The notes under the pieces are model-generated. The model worked only from the letters and a program-made list of their open reading frames with translations. It had not been told where the DNA came from and did not search any database. A stretch of DNA of 64,000 nt from the NCBI RefSeq assembly GCF_002937075.1, contig NZ_NHSJ01000057.1, positions 1 through 64,000 of the forward strand. The letters run 5' to 3'. Position 1 is the stretch's first letter. Each line of letters begins with the position of its first letter. Shown here in pieces: positions 26,649-35,369 of the stretch. A program made the position numbers and the translations under genes. Origin of the DNA: Rhodoblastus sphagnicola (GTDB lineage Bacteria > Pseudomonadota > Alphaproteobacteria > Rhizobiales > Beijerinckiaceae).

Positions 26649-27697
26649 ACCGCCTCGCGCGACAGATTGTCGTATCCCCGCGCGCGATAGATCGCCATCG
26701 AGCCGATCCAGACCAGCGCGAACAGGCCGATCACGACAAAGCCGAGCGCGCCGAGATTGTCGTTGAGTTGGCCGATGAAACCCCAGCCCGCGCCTTCAAG
26801 CCCGAGTTTTTCCGCGATCAGTCCCAAAGCCTCGACGCCGCCGATGAACAGGGCCACCGCGACCGAGGCGGCGGTCAGGGTGAGATTGTACCAGAGTTTG
26901 CGCAGAGGCTTGACGAAGGCCCAGCCATAAGCGCCGACCATCAGGCTGGAATCGGCGGTGTCCACCAGCGTCATGCCGGCCGTGAACAGGGCAGGGAAGA
27001 GCATGGTCTCCGTGAAGGTGAGGCCATGCGTCGCCTGCGAGGCCGAGAGGGCGAGCACGCCGATTTCCGTGGCGGTGTCGAAGCCGAGGCCGAACAAAAA
27101 ACCGAGCGGATACATTTTCCAGCTCGAATCGACCCAGGCGAAGGCCGGGCGGAACAGGCGCGCGAGAAAACCCCGGCCCGACAGCAGCAGATCGAGGCTT
27201 TGCTCGCAGACGGGAGCGCCGGCGCGGGCGGCGCGGAAGGCGCGCCAGACGCCTTTCAAAATGACCAGATTGGCCGCCGCGATCAGCAGCAGGAACGTGG
27301 CGGAGACCGAGGTTCCGATGGCGCCGCCGACGGTCTTGAAGGACTCGAAGGCCGAGGAGTCCAGCGCGTGCTGGGCGAAGCTCGCGGTCAGCGCCAGCGC
27401 CGCCGCCGCGACGATCACCACGGTCGAATGGCCGAGCGAGAAGTGCAGGCCGACGGCGTAGGGTTTCTGGCCCTGCTGCATCAGCTTGCGCACGACATTG
27501 TCGATGGCCGCGATGTGGTCGGCGTCCACGGCGTGGCGCAGGCCGAACATCCAGGCGAGCAAGGCGCTGGCGAGCAGGGACGGCCGGTCGGAAAAGGCGG
27601 CGAAGGCCAAGGACCACACGACGAGATTGACACCGCTCAGCCCCGCCAGAAGAAGCCCAGCCTCGCCCCGGAAAACCCGCGCGCTCCAGTTCCGCAT
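26645..27697 (-). CDS. HoxN/HupN/NixA-family nickel/cobalt transporter
   Basis: 350 residues with about eight hydrophobic segments. The family signature GLRHAVDADHIAAIDNVVRK (metal site in helix II) is intact near residue 53, and the second and third signatures are GLHFSLGHSTVVIV and FLFGLGFDTATEIG. This inner-membrane permease brings Ni(II) or Co(II) into the cytoplasm with high affinity, for hydrogenase, urease or B12. No such enzyme is encoded nearby, though uptake hydrogenase is common in diazotrophs. The ATG 27697 has a weak GGGGCGG site. A NikR-type operator is not evident in the 27698-27956 divergent gap. Confidence 0.9.
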   Translation of the reverse strand: MRNWSARVFRGEAGLLLAGLSGVNLVVWSLAFAAFSDRPSLLASALLAWMFGLRHAVDADHIAAIDNVVRKLMQQGQKPYAVGLHFSLGHSTVVIVAAAALALTASFAQHALDSSAFESFKTVGGAIGTSVSATFLLLIAAANLVILKGVWRAFRAARAGAPVCEQSLDLLLSGRGFLARLFRPAFAWVDSSWKMYPLGFLFGLGFDTATEIGVLALSASQATHGLTFTETMLFPALFTAGMTLVDTADSSLMVGAYGWAFVKPLRKLWYNLTLTAASVAVALFIGGVEALGLIAEKLGLEGAGWGFIGQLNDNLGALGFVVIGLFALVWIGSMAIYRARGYDNLSREAV

Positions 27698-27956
27698 GTC
27701 CGCCCCGTTGTGATGTTCTTATGAATTTATATTACCTGCTCAGCAAAAGCGGCGCCAGCGCGGCGTCACGGATAATCAGCGGGTTTGGCGGGGGCGAGGC
27801 GGGGGAGAGGCGCCAATTTACCTCTCGGCGGCGAACAAACGCTTTGCAGCGCGGGCATGGCTTTCGCGCGGCGCGACAAAATAGTCTATCAAAAACGTAG
27901 AATATTGCGCTATGAAGGCGATGCGTTCGCACACCACCGCAAACAAGGGGAAACCA

Positions 27957-29252
27957 ATGGCGGTCAGTAGCAAAAATCCCGAAACCCTCGTTCTCCACGC
28001 CGGCTGGCGCGCCGATCCGACCACCGGCTCCGTGGCGCCGCCGATCTTCCAGACCACCAGCTACCAGTTCCGCGACACCGAACACGCCGCCAATCTGTTC
28101 GCGCTGAAGGAGCTGGGCAATATTTACACCCGCCTCGGCAATCCCACGACCGACATTCTGGAGCAGCGGCTGGCCGCGCTCGAAGGCGGCGCGGCGGCCC
28201 TGGTGGTGGCGTCGGGCCAGGCGGCCTCCGCCTTCTCCGTGCAGAACCTCGCCCGCGTCGGCGACAATGTGGTGTCCTCGACCGACCTTTACGGCGGCAC
28301 CTGGAATCTCTTCGCCAACACGCTGAAGGACCAGGGCATCGAGGTGCGCTTCGTCGATCCGTCCGATCCCGAGAATTTTCGCCGCGCCACCGATTCGCGC
28401 ACCCGCGCCTATTACGCGGAAACCCTGCCCAATCCCAAGCTGGCCGTGTTCCCCATCGCCGAAGTCGCGGCGATCGGCCGTGAATTTGGCGTTCCCCTGA
28501 TCATGGACAACACCGCCGCGCCGATCCTGAGCCGGCCGTTCGACCATGGCGCGGCCATTGTGGTTTATTCCACGACAAAGTTCATCGGCGGCCATGGCGC
28601 GGCCATCGGCGGCGCCATCATCGACGGCGGCAATTTCGATTGGGAAAAGTTTCCCGAACGCCAGCCGGCGCTGAACACGCCCGACCCGTCCTATCATGGC
28701 GCGGTGTGGACGCAGGCCGTCAAGCCGATCGGCCCGGTGGCCTACATCATCAAGGCGCGCACGACTTTGTTGCGCGATCTCGGCGCCGCCGCCTCGCCGT
28801 TCAATTCCTTCATCACCTTGCAGGGGTTGGAAACGCTGCCGCTGCGCATGGAGCGCCATTGCCAGAACGCCACCGCCGTCGCCGCCTGGCTGACCAAGCG
28901 ACCGGAAATCGTCAAGGTGATTCATCCCTCGGTTCAGACCGGCGAGGCCCGCGCCCGCGCCGACAAATATTTGCGCGGCGGCTATGGCGCGCTGGTCGGT
29001 TTTGAACTGGCGGGCGGCGCCACGGCTGGGCGCAGGGTCATCGACGCGCTGCAATTGTTCTATCACGTCGCCAATATCGGCGACGCCCGCAGCCTCGCCA
29101 TCCATCCGGCTTCGACCACCCATTCGCAGCTGGACGAAGCGGCGCTGCTCTCCTCCGGCGCTTCGCCCGGCTATGTCCGGCTGTCGATCGGGCTTGAGCA
29201 CATCGACGATATTCTGGCCGATCTGGCGCAGGCGCTGAAGGCGGTGGGCTGA
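27957..29252 (+). CDS. metY: O-acetylhomoserine sulfhydrylase (PLP-dependent, MetY type)
   Basis: 431 residues from ATG 27957, preceded by AAGGGGA at 6 bases. Cys/Met-metabolism PLP enzyme: ETLVLHAGWRADPTTGSVAP, IYTRLGNPTTDILEQRLAAL, VASGQAASAFSVQ, IMDNTAAPILSRPFDHGAAI and the PLP lysine in VVYSTTKFIGGHG. The long chain (about 430, not 390) and the PIFQTTSYQFRDTEHAANLF start favour the MetY type, which uses O-acetylhomoserine and sulfide to make homocysteine, over MetZ or MetB. I see no SAM-II riboswitch in the 200 bases upstream. Confidence 0.85.
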   Translation: MAVSSKNPETLVLHAGWRADPTTGSVAPPIFQTTSYQFRDTEHAANLFALKELGNIYTRLGNPTTDILEQRLAALEGGAAALVVASGQAASAFSVQNLARVGDNVVSSTDLYGGTWNLFANTLKDQGIEVRFVDPSDPENFRRATDSRTRAYYAETLPNPKLAVFPIAEVAAIGREFGVPLIMDNTAAPILSRPFDHGAAIVVYSTTKFIGGHGAAIGGAIIDGGNFDWEKFPERQPALNTPDPSYHGAVWTQAVKPIGPVAYIIKARTTLLRDLGAAASPFNSFITLQGLETLPLRMERHCQNATAVAAWLTKRPEIVKVIHPSVQTGEARARADKYLRGGYGALVGFELAGGATAGRRVIDALQLFYHVANIGDARSLAIHPASTTHSQLDEAALLSSGASPGYVRLSIGLEHIDDILADLAQALKAVG

Positions 29253-29275
29253 GCGCGCGGACACATGAACGGACC

Positions 29276-29333
29276 GCCCTCGCCCTTCGAGACGCCTGCT
29301 GACGCAGGCTCCTCGGGGTGAGGGCTGCTTTTT
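29276..29333. repeat. Rhizobial palindromic repeat
   Basis: CGCCCTCGCCCTTCGAGACG, then CCTGCTGACGCAGG, then CTCCTCGGGGTGAGGGC. The inner CCTGC/GCAGG pair and the outer CCCTC(G)CCC/GGGTGAGGG pair give an imperfect hairpin, the familiar form of a repeat scattered in Bradyrhizobium-like genomes. It follows the metY stop. Confidence 0.6.
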
Positions 29334-29417
29334 GATTACATAGAGAAACCCCTCATGGCGCGGCGGCCCCGCAAGGGGCCGTCTCGGACCACGGCCATCG
29401 TGAGGGGACTGACGCCG

Positions 29418-30602
29418 CTACTGCGCGCTGACCTTATCCCCGTCCACAATCGAATCCGGCGGATTGATGATCACCTTGTCCTCCGGCGTCAGTCCGCCCG
29501 CGAGTTCCAGCGTGGCGCCGAGGTCGTTGACGATGCTGATCGGGCGCAGATGCGCCTTGCCGTCGGCGTCCACTATAACCACGCTCGGGCCTTCCGAGCG
29601 GAACAGCAGCGTGTTGGCCGGGATCGACAGCGGGCCCTTGGGCGGCAGCGGCAGCGCCACCTGCACATAGGCGCCCGGCGTCAGCACGCCATCGGGATTG
29701 GGCAGGGCCAGTTCGATCGTTTGCGAGCGCGTCGCGACATTGATCGCCCCGGCGATCCGCGTGACCTCGGCGGCGAAATCGCGGCCCGGCATTTCCGGCT
29801 GCGTCACGTTCACTTTGTCGCCGACCTTGATTCCCCCCGCATAGGCCTGCGGCGCGTCGATGAAGACGCGCAGCGGGTCCGGCCGCGCCATGGAAAACAA
29901 CGAGGAGCCGGTGCTGCCCGCCGTGATGAGATTGCCGAGATCGACGTTGCGCGCGGTGATGACGCCGTCGAACGGCGCCAGCACATGCTTGAAATCCATG
30001 GTTTCCTGCAATTGCCGCAGATAGGCTTGCGCCGAATTCTGCAGCGCCACAGAGGTGTCGAAGGCGTTCTGCTTGGTGTCCAGATCCTGCTTGGCGACGG
30101 AATTCTGCGCGAACAGGGTTTTCCAGCGCTTTAACGCCACCTCGGCCAGCGCGACATTGGCCTTGGCCTGCTCCAGTTGCGCCTTGGCCTGCGCCACCTG
30201 CTGGTCCAGCTCCGGCGTGTCGAGTTCGGCGAGAACCTGCCCCTTCTTCACCTTCGCGCCGATATCGACGGCGAAAGCGCGGACATAGCCGCTGACGCGG
30301 GCGAAAATCGCGGTTTCGTTGTCGCCGCGCAGAGTCGCGGGCAGGGTGAGCGCATTGGCGCTCTTGCTCAGGGCCGGGCTGACGGTTTTCACGAAAATCT
30401 TCTGGCCCTGCGCCGATTGTTCCTCCAGAGCCGCCCGCGCGGCGCCGCGACCGAGCAGCACGCGCGCCCCGCCCAAGGCGAGGATCACGATGAAGACCAG
30501 CGCGAAAGCTTTGGCGGCGCGCACCGCGCCGTTGCGCCTGGGCAGATGCATCTGGCCGTCCGGGCTTTGCAGGCCCATGGATTGATGGTTCTTTTTCGTC
30601 AC
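29418..30602 (-). CDS. RND efflux periplasmic adaptor (membrane fusion protein)
   Basis: 394 residues. An N-terminal anchor (AFALVFIVILALGGARVLL) precedes the barrel-sandwich half RVSGYVRAFAVDIGAKVKKG, a coiled-coil hairpin (AKAQLEQAKANVALAEVALK), the second lipoyl half APFDGVITARNVDLGNLI and a beta-barrel region. It links an inner-membrane RND pump to an outer-membrane channel. The start is GTG 30602, overlapping the RND gene's stop by 4 bases; GTG in this overlap indicates coupling. No outer-membrane factor gene is adjacent. Confidence 0.88.
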   Translation of the reverse strand: MTKKNHQSMGLQSPDGQMHLPRRNGAVRAAKAFALVFIVILALGGARVLLGRGAARAALEEQSAQGQKIFVKTVSPALSKSANALTLPATLRGDNETAIFARVSGYVRAFAVDIGAKVKKGQVLAELDTPELDQQVAQAKAQLEQAKANVALAEVALKRWKTLFAQNSVAKQDLDTKQNAFDTSVALQNSAQAYLRQLQETMDFKHVLAPFDGVITARNVDLGNLITAGSTGSSLFSMARPDPLRVFIDAPQAYAGGIKVGDKVNVTQPEMPGRDFAAEVTRIAGAINVATRSQTIELALPNPDGVLTPGAYVQVALPLPPKGPLSIPANTLLFRSEGPSVVIVDADGKAHLRPISIVNDLGATLELAGGLTPEDKVIINPPDSIVDGDKVSAQ

Positions 30603-33600
30603 GGCGCGGTCCTGCGGCGGAAGGAATGGGCGCCGGCGAACACCAGCGGCACGAAAAGCAAGGTCGAAAATGTGGCGAAGATCAGGCCGCCGATCACGGC
30701 GCGGCCGAGCGGCGCGTTCTGCTCCGCGCCCTCGCCGAGACCCAGCGCCATCGGGATCATGCCGACGATCATGGCGAAAGCGGTCATGAGCACGGGCCGG
30801 ATGCGGGTCGCGCCGGCTTCGAGCGCCGCCGACAGGGGGCTGAGGCCCTGCGACAGCCGCTGGCGGGCGAAGGAGACCAGCAGGATCGAGTTCGCCGTGG
30901 CGACGCCGGTGGTCATGATGGCGCCGGTCAGGGCGGGCACGGAAAGCGGTGTGCCCGTCAGGAACAGCATCCAGCCGATGCCGGCGATCGCGGCGGGCAG
31001 GGCGCTGACGATGATCAGCGGATCGAGCAGCGACTGGAAATTGACGACGATCAGCAGATAGACGAGGACCATTGCGACGAGCACGCCTATCCCCAAGCCC
31101 AGATAGGAGCTTTTCATGGTCGGGGCCTGGCCGCGCAGGGCGATGTCGTAGCCGCGCGGCAGTTTGCTCCTGGCGTCCGCCACGATTTTTTCCACTTCGG
31201 CGCTGACCCCGCCGAGGTCGCGGCCCTCGATGCTGACATAGATGTCGATGGCCGGGCGCAGGTTGTAGCGCGACATCAGCGCCACTTCGGCGCCGGGTCT
31301 TATGGTGGCGAGATTGCCCAGGAGTTGCGGCGTCGCGCCGCTTCCCGCCGAAATGGGCGTCGCCAGCAGGTCATCGACAGTGTTCATGCGATATTGCGGC
31401 GTCTGCGCTGTCACGTTGTAGGTGATGCCGTTGCGCGGATCGAGCCAGAAGGTCGGCGTGGTCTGGTTGCTGCCCGACAGCGAGATCAGGACGTTTTGCG
31501 CGACGCTGTTGGCGTTGAGATTGACCTGCTGGGCGCGGGTGCGGTCCATGTCGAGCCGCAGGCTCGGCGCGTCCAGCCGTTGCAGGATATGCACATCGAC
31601 CGCGCCGGGGATTTTGCGGATCTCCTGCGCGATCTCCGACGCGCGCGAAAAACTTTGGCGCAGATCGGCGCCGAGAACCTGCACGTCGATCGCCGCCGGC
31701 TGGCCGAAATTGAGGATTTGCGAAACGATGTCGGCGGGCTGGAAGAAGAACTCCACGCCGGGGAATTTTTCCGGCAGGCTTTTGCGCAAGGTTCTCACGT
31801 AAACGCTCGACGGGCGATGCTCGCCTTTGAGCGCGATCATGATTTCGCCGTCGAGCGTGCCGATGGTGCCGGCATTGCTGTAGGACAGGTTGATGCCGGA
31901 ATAGGGCAGGCCGATATTGTCGAGAATGGAATCGAGTTCCTCGGCGGGAATTTGCGTGCGGATGAAGCTGTCGACCTCGTCGGCGATCCGCGCCGTCTCC
32001 TCGATGCGCGTGCCGGTGGGGGCGCGCATGTGCAGGCGGATGCTCGGCGAGTCCACCGCCGGAAAAAAGTCCTGGCCGAGCGTGAGATAAAGCCCGAGCG
32101 ACGCCGTCCAGAACAGCACGAAGCCGCCCCCGATCAGGAGGCGGCGGGTGAGCAAAACGCTGAGCAGCACGACGTAGAAGCCGCGAATCTTCTCGAACAG
32201 GGCTTCGAATTGCTTTTGAAAGCGGGCGAACACATTGCCGCGGCCAGTTTCAGCGGTGGGGAGGCGCAGCATCAGCAGGGCGAGCGTCGGCACCAGCGTG
32301 CGCGACAGCAGGTAGGAGGCGAGCATGGCGAACACCACGGCCTCGGCCAGCGGCACGAACAGGAATTTCGACACGCCCGCCAGGAAGAACATCGGCGTGA
32401 ACACGATGCAGATGCACAGGGTCGAGACCAGCGCCGGCAAGGCGATTTCGCCCGCGCCTTCATAAATCGAGTCGTAGAGCCCGGTCCCCAGATGCATGTG
32501 GCGCTCGATGTTCTCGATGGTGACGGTGGCGTCATCCACGAGAATGCCGACCGCCAGCGCGAGGCCGCCGAGCGTCATGATGTTGATGGTTTCGCCGAGC
32601 GCGTCGAGGGCCAGCAGCGAGGACAGGATCGACAGCGGGATCGAGATGGCGATGATGATGGTGGCGCGCCAGTTGCCGAGGAACAGCAGGATCAGCGCGG
32701 CGGTGAGGCCGGCGGCGATCAGCGCCTCCTTGACCACGCCGGAAATGGCGGCGCGCACATAGACCGACTGGTCGAACAGGCTGCGGATCGTGATCTCCTG
32801 CGGCAGCAGTCTGGTCGCGCGCGCCAGCGTCGTCTTGAGATTGTCCACGATGCGCAAGGTCGAGGCCGAGCCGGTTTTCAGGACCGACTGCAACACGCCG
32901 CGCACGCCGTCGAGCCTGACGACATTGGTCTGCGGCGAGAAGCCGTCGCGCACATGGGCGACTTCGCGCAAATAGGTGACGGCGCCGTTGACCGTGCGCA
33001 CCGGCAGGTTGTTCAAACCCTCGATCGCCGTCGGCGAGCCGTTCAGGCCGATGATGAATTCCGTCGGACCCATTTTCGCCGTGCCGGAGGGCAGGATCAG
33101 GTTTTGCGCGCTCACGGCGTTGACGATGTCGACGGGCGCCAAACCCTTGGCGAGCAGGGCGGCGTTGTCGAGATCGACCGAGATGATGCGCTGCTTGCCG
33201 CCGAAGGGCCAGGGACTGGCGACGCCGGGGATGGTGATGATCTGCGGGCGCAGGACGTTGGTGGCGTTGTCGAACACCGTCTGCTCCGGCAGGGTCGCGC
33301 TCGACAAGGCGAGTTGTGTCACCGGAATGGCCGAAGCCGAATAGGACAGGATCAGCGGCGGCTGCGTGCCGACCGGCAGGGTGCGCACCATCACCTGTTC
33401 GCTCGCCAGCGTCTGCGCGATGGCCGCCCCGATATTGGCGCCGGGCTGGAAGAAGATCTTTATGATGGAAATGCCGCTATAGGATTGCGACTCGACATGC
33501 TCGATGTCGTTCACGGTCGTCGTCAGGATGCGTTCGGCCGGGCCGGTGATTCGACTGCCCATCTCCTGCGCCGAGAAGCCGGTGTAGTTCCAGATCACGC

Positions 33601-33736
33601 TGATGACGGGGATGTTGATTTCCGGCAGGATGTCCGTCGCCATCGTCAGCAGCATGTAGGGCGTGGCAAGCAGGATCGTCAGCGCCATGACGATGAAGGT
33701 GTAGGGGCGCTGGAGCGCTATTCTGACGATCCACAT
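30599..33736 (-). CDS. RND (AcrB/HAE1-like) efflux permease
   Basis: 1,045 residues, the normal size. It begins MWIVRIALQRPYTFIVMALT (first membrane helix) and has two large periplasmic loops; the central GLALAVGILVDDATVTIENI contains the conserved acidic pair in helix 4 used for proton relay, and a C-terminal repeat LTGAIMTTGVATANSILLVS is present. The chain is closer to the divergent heavy-metal/multidrug family with SxxPMFFLAG than to a metal-specific CusA. The substrate is unknown. It precedes the adaptor gene; the aldehyde dehydrogenase ends 81 bases upstream on the same strand. Confidence 0.9.
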   Translation of the reverse strand: MWIVRIALQRPYTFIVMALTILLATPYMLLTMATDILPEINIPVISVIWNYTGFSAQEMGSRITGPAERILTTTVNDIEHVESQSYSGISIIKIFFQPGANIGAAIAQTLASEQVMVRTLPVGTQPPLILSYSASAIPVTQLALSSATLPEQTVFDNATNVLRPQIITIPGVASPWPFGGKQRIISVDLDNAALLAKGLAPVDIVNAVSAQNLILPSGTAKMGPTEFIIGLNGSPTAIEGLNNLPVRTVNGAVTYLREVAHVRDGFSPQTNVVRLDGVRGVLQSVLKTGSASTLRIVDNLKTTLARATRLLPQEITIRSLFDQSVYVRAAISGVVKEALIAAGLTAALILLFLGNWRATIIIAISIPLSILSSLLALDALGETINIMTLGGLALAVGILVDDATVTIENIERHMHLGTGLYDSIYEGAGEIALPALVSTLCICIVFTPMFFLAGVSKFLFVPLAEAVVFAMLASYLLSRTLVPTLALLMLRLPTAETGRGNVFARFQKQFEALFEKIRGFYVVLLSVLLTRRLLIGGGFVLFWTASLGLYLTLGQDFFPAVDSPSIRLHMRAPTGTRIEETARIADEVDSFIRTQIPAEELDSILDNIGLPYSGINLSYSNAGTIGTLDGEIMIALKGEHRPSSVYVRTLRKSLPEKFPGVEFFFQPADIVSQILNFGQPAAIDVQVLGADLRQSFSRASEIAQEIRKIPGAVDVHILQRLDAPSLRLDMDRTRAQQVNLNANSVAQNVLISLSGSNQTTPTFWLDPRNGITYNVTAQTPQYRMNTVDDLLATPISAGSGATPQLLGNLATIRPGAEVALMSRYNLRPAIDIYVSIEGRDLGGVSAEVEKIVADARSKLPRGYDIALRGQAPTMKSSYLGLGIGVLVAMVLVYLLIVVNFQSLLDPLIIVSALPAAIAGIGWMLFLTGTPLSVPALTGAIMTTGVATANSILLVSFARQRLSQGLSPLSAALEAGATRIRPVLMTAFAMIVGMIPMALGLGEGAEQNAPLGRAVIGGLIFATFSTLLFVPLVFAGAHSFRRRTAP

Positions 33737-33817
33737 AGGTGTCGCTGATCCCCGCGCGCCGGCCGGAACCCGGCTAGGCGCTTAATTCTGACTGGCTAGT
33801 CGATTTGGCCGAGGCGT

Positions 33818-35224
33818 TCAACCCCGCAGCATGAAACGCAGCACGGCTTCGGTCAGTTTGCCATAGGGCGGACGCAGCAGGATACGGCTGTCGAGGCGGC
33901 TTTGCAGCAAGACCGGTTTTGCATGGGAGAAAGCCCGGAAACCGGCCTCGCCGTGATAGGCGCCCATGCCGGAGGGGCCGACGCCGCCGAACGGCAGGTT
34001 TTCGGCGACGAAATGGCTCATGGTCTGGTTGACCGTGACCCCGCCGGCATGGGCGCCGGCGAGCAGGCGCCGCAGGTTCCGGTCTTCCGGGCCGAAATAA
34101 TAGAGGGCGAGGGGCCGGGGGCGGGCGTTGACGAAATCGAGCGCGGAATCAAACGTCTGGTAGCCGAGCGCCGGCAGGATCGGCCCAAAGATCTCCTCCC
34201 GCATCACGCACAGGTCTTCCGAGGGATCGAGGATCAGCGTCGGCGCGAACTTGCGGCTGGACGGCGGCGGATTTTCGTTGGCCGGGTCGATGACGACGAT
34301 TTCCGCCCCGCTCTGCCTGGCCTCTTCGACCATTCGCGTCAGACGCATGTAATGGGCGTCGCTAATGACTGACGTATAGTCAGCATTATCAAGAAGAGAC
34401 GGGTAGAGTTTGTTGACCGTTTCGGTGAAAAGCTTGACAAAAATCGGTTTTATTTCGGCGGGCAGCAGCACGTAATCCGGGGCGATGCAGCTCTGGCCGG
34501 CGTTCAGCAGCTTGCCGACCGCGATGCATGCGGCGGCTTGGGCGAGATCGGCGCCGGGCGCGATCACGCAGGGCGACTTGCCGCCCAATTCCAGCGTCGC
34601 CGGGGTCAGAGTCTCCGCCGTCGCGGCCAGAACCTTGCGGCCGACCTCGGTCGAGCCGGTGAACAGCAGAGCGTCGAACGGCAGCGCGCAGAAGGCGGCG
34701 CCGACCTCCGGGCCGCCGAGGACGACCGCGACCTCTTCTTCAAGGAAAAGTCCGCCGAGCATTTCCTTGAGCGTTTCCGCCGTGCGCGGCGTGAGTTCGG
34801 AGGGCTTGAGCATCACCCGGTCGCCCGCCGCGAGCGCGGCGACCAGCGGCGTCAGCGCCAAATTTACCGGATAATTCCAGGGGCTGACCACGCCCACCAC
34901 GCCGAGCGGCTGCGCCATGATGCGGGCGCGGCTCGGCGCGAGTTCGAGGCCGGGCCAGACTGTTCGCGCGCGCATCCAGCGGCGCAGATGGAAGCGGGCG
35001 TGGCGCGCGGCGGCGATGACCGGGAAAATGTCGGCCATCAGCGTTTCATGGCGCGACCTGTGGCCGAAATCGGCCGAAACGGCTTGCGCCAGTTCTTCCG
35101 CGCTCGCCTTCACGGCGTGGCCGAGCCGTTTCAGCGTCTCGCGCCTTTGCGCGAGGTTGGGCGGGCCGGCGCGAAAAGCCTCTCTTTGACGATGCAGGAT
35201 CGCCGCGATCGATTGTTCGTTCAT
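33818..35224 (-). CDS. Coniferyl-aldehyde-dehydrogenase-like aldehyde dehydrogenase
   Basis: 468 residues. Catalytic features are VVSPWNYPVNLALTPLVAAL, KPSELTPRTAE (NAD site), FTGSTEVGRKV, the general base in TLELGGKSPC and the nucleophile cysteine in LNAGQSCIAPDYVLLP. The CIAPDY context and the C-terminal LPFGGVGPSGMGAYHGEAGF are typical of the coniferyl aldehyde dehydrogenase (CalB) clade, which also takes other hydrophobic aldehydes. The real substrate is unknown. The gene is divergent from the calpain-like gene, with 145 bases between starts. Confidence 0.85.
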   Translation of the reverse strand: MNEQSIAAILHRQREAFRAGPPNLAQRRETLKRLGHAVKASAEELAQAVSADFGHRSRHETLMADIFPVIAAARHARFHLRRWMRARTVWPGLELAPSRARIMAQPLGVVGVVSPWNYPVNLALTPLVAALAAGDRVMLKPSELTPRTAETLKEMLGGLFLEEEVAVVLGGPEVGAAFCALPFDALLFTGSTEVGRKVLAATAETLTPATLELGGKSPCVIAPGADLAQAAACIAVGKLLNAGQSCIAPDYVLLPAEIKPIFVKLFTETVNKLYPSLLDNADYTSVISDAHYMRLTRMVEEARQSGAEIVVIDPANENPPPSSRKFAPTLILDPSEDLCVMREEIFGPILPALGYQTFDSALDFVNARPRPLALYYFGPEDRNLRRLLAGAHAGGVTVNQTMSHFVAENLPFGGVGPSGMGAYHGEAGFRAFSHAKPVLLQSRLDSRILLRPPYGKLTEAVLRFMLRG

Positions 35225-35369
35225 CGGCGCGCTCCTCCCCGGAAGCTAAACGAACAGTTTACACCTTTACGAAAATGGCGGCCAGCGCTTGAGCGCGGTT
35301 TTAACGCCTCGCGGGCGGATATCGGGTATCTGGCCCAACCCGGCCGTTTAAGGCGACCCGCGAGGCTCC

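Noticed and set aside
27698-27956. Possible SAM-II riboswitch upstream of metY
   Set aside because: Such riboswitches are common before methionine genes in this class, but I could not find the conserved pseudoknot sequences in this stretch.
27732-29264. A 510-codon minus-strand frame opposite metY
   Set aside because: It is antisense to a clear PLP enzyme gene and has no recognisable domain.
30626-33748. A 1,040-codon plus-strand open frame opposite the RND permease gene
   Set aside because: Composition (Gly, Arg, His, Gln rich) and exact antisense register show a shadow of the RND gene; long antisense frames are common at this GC content.
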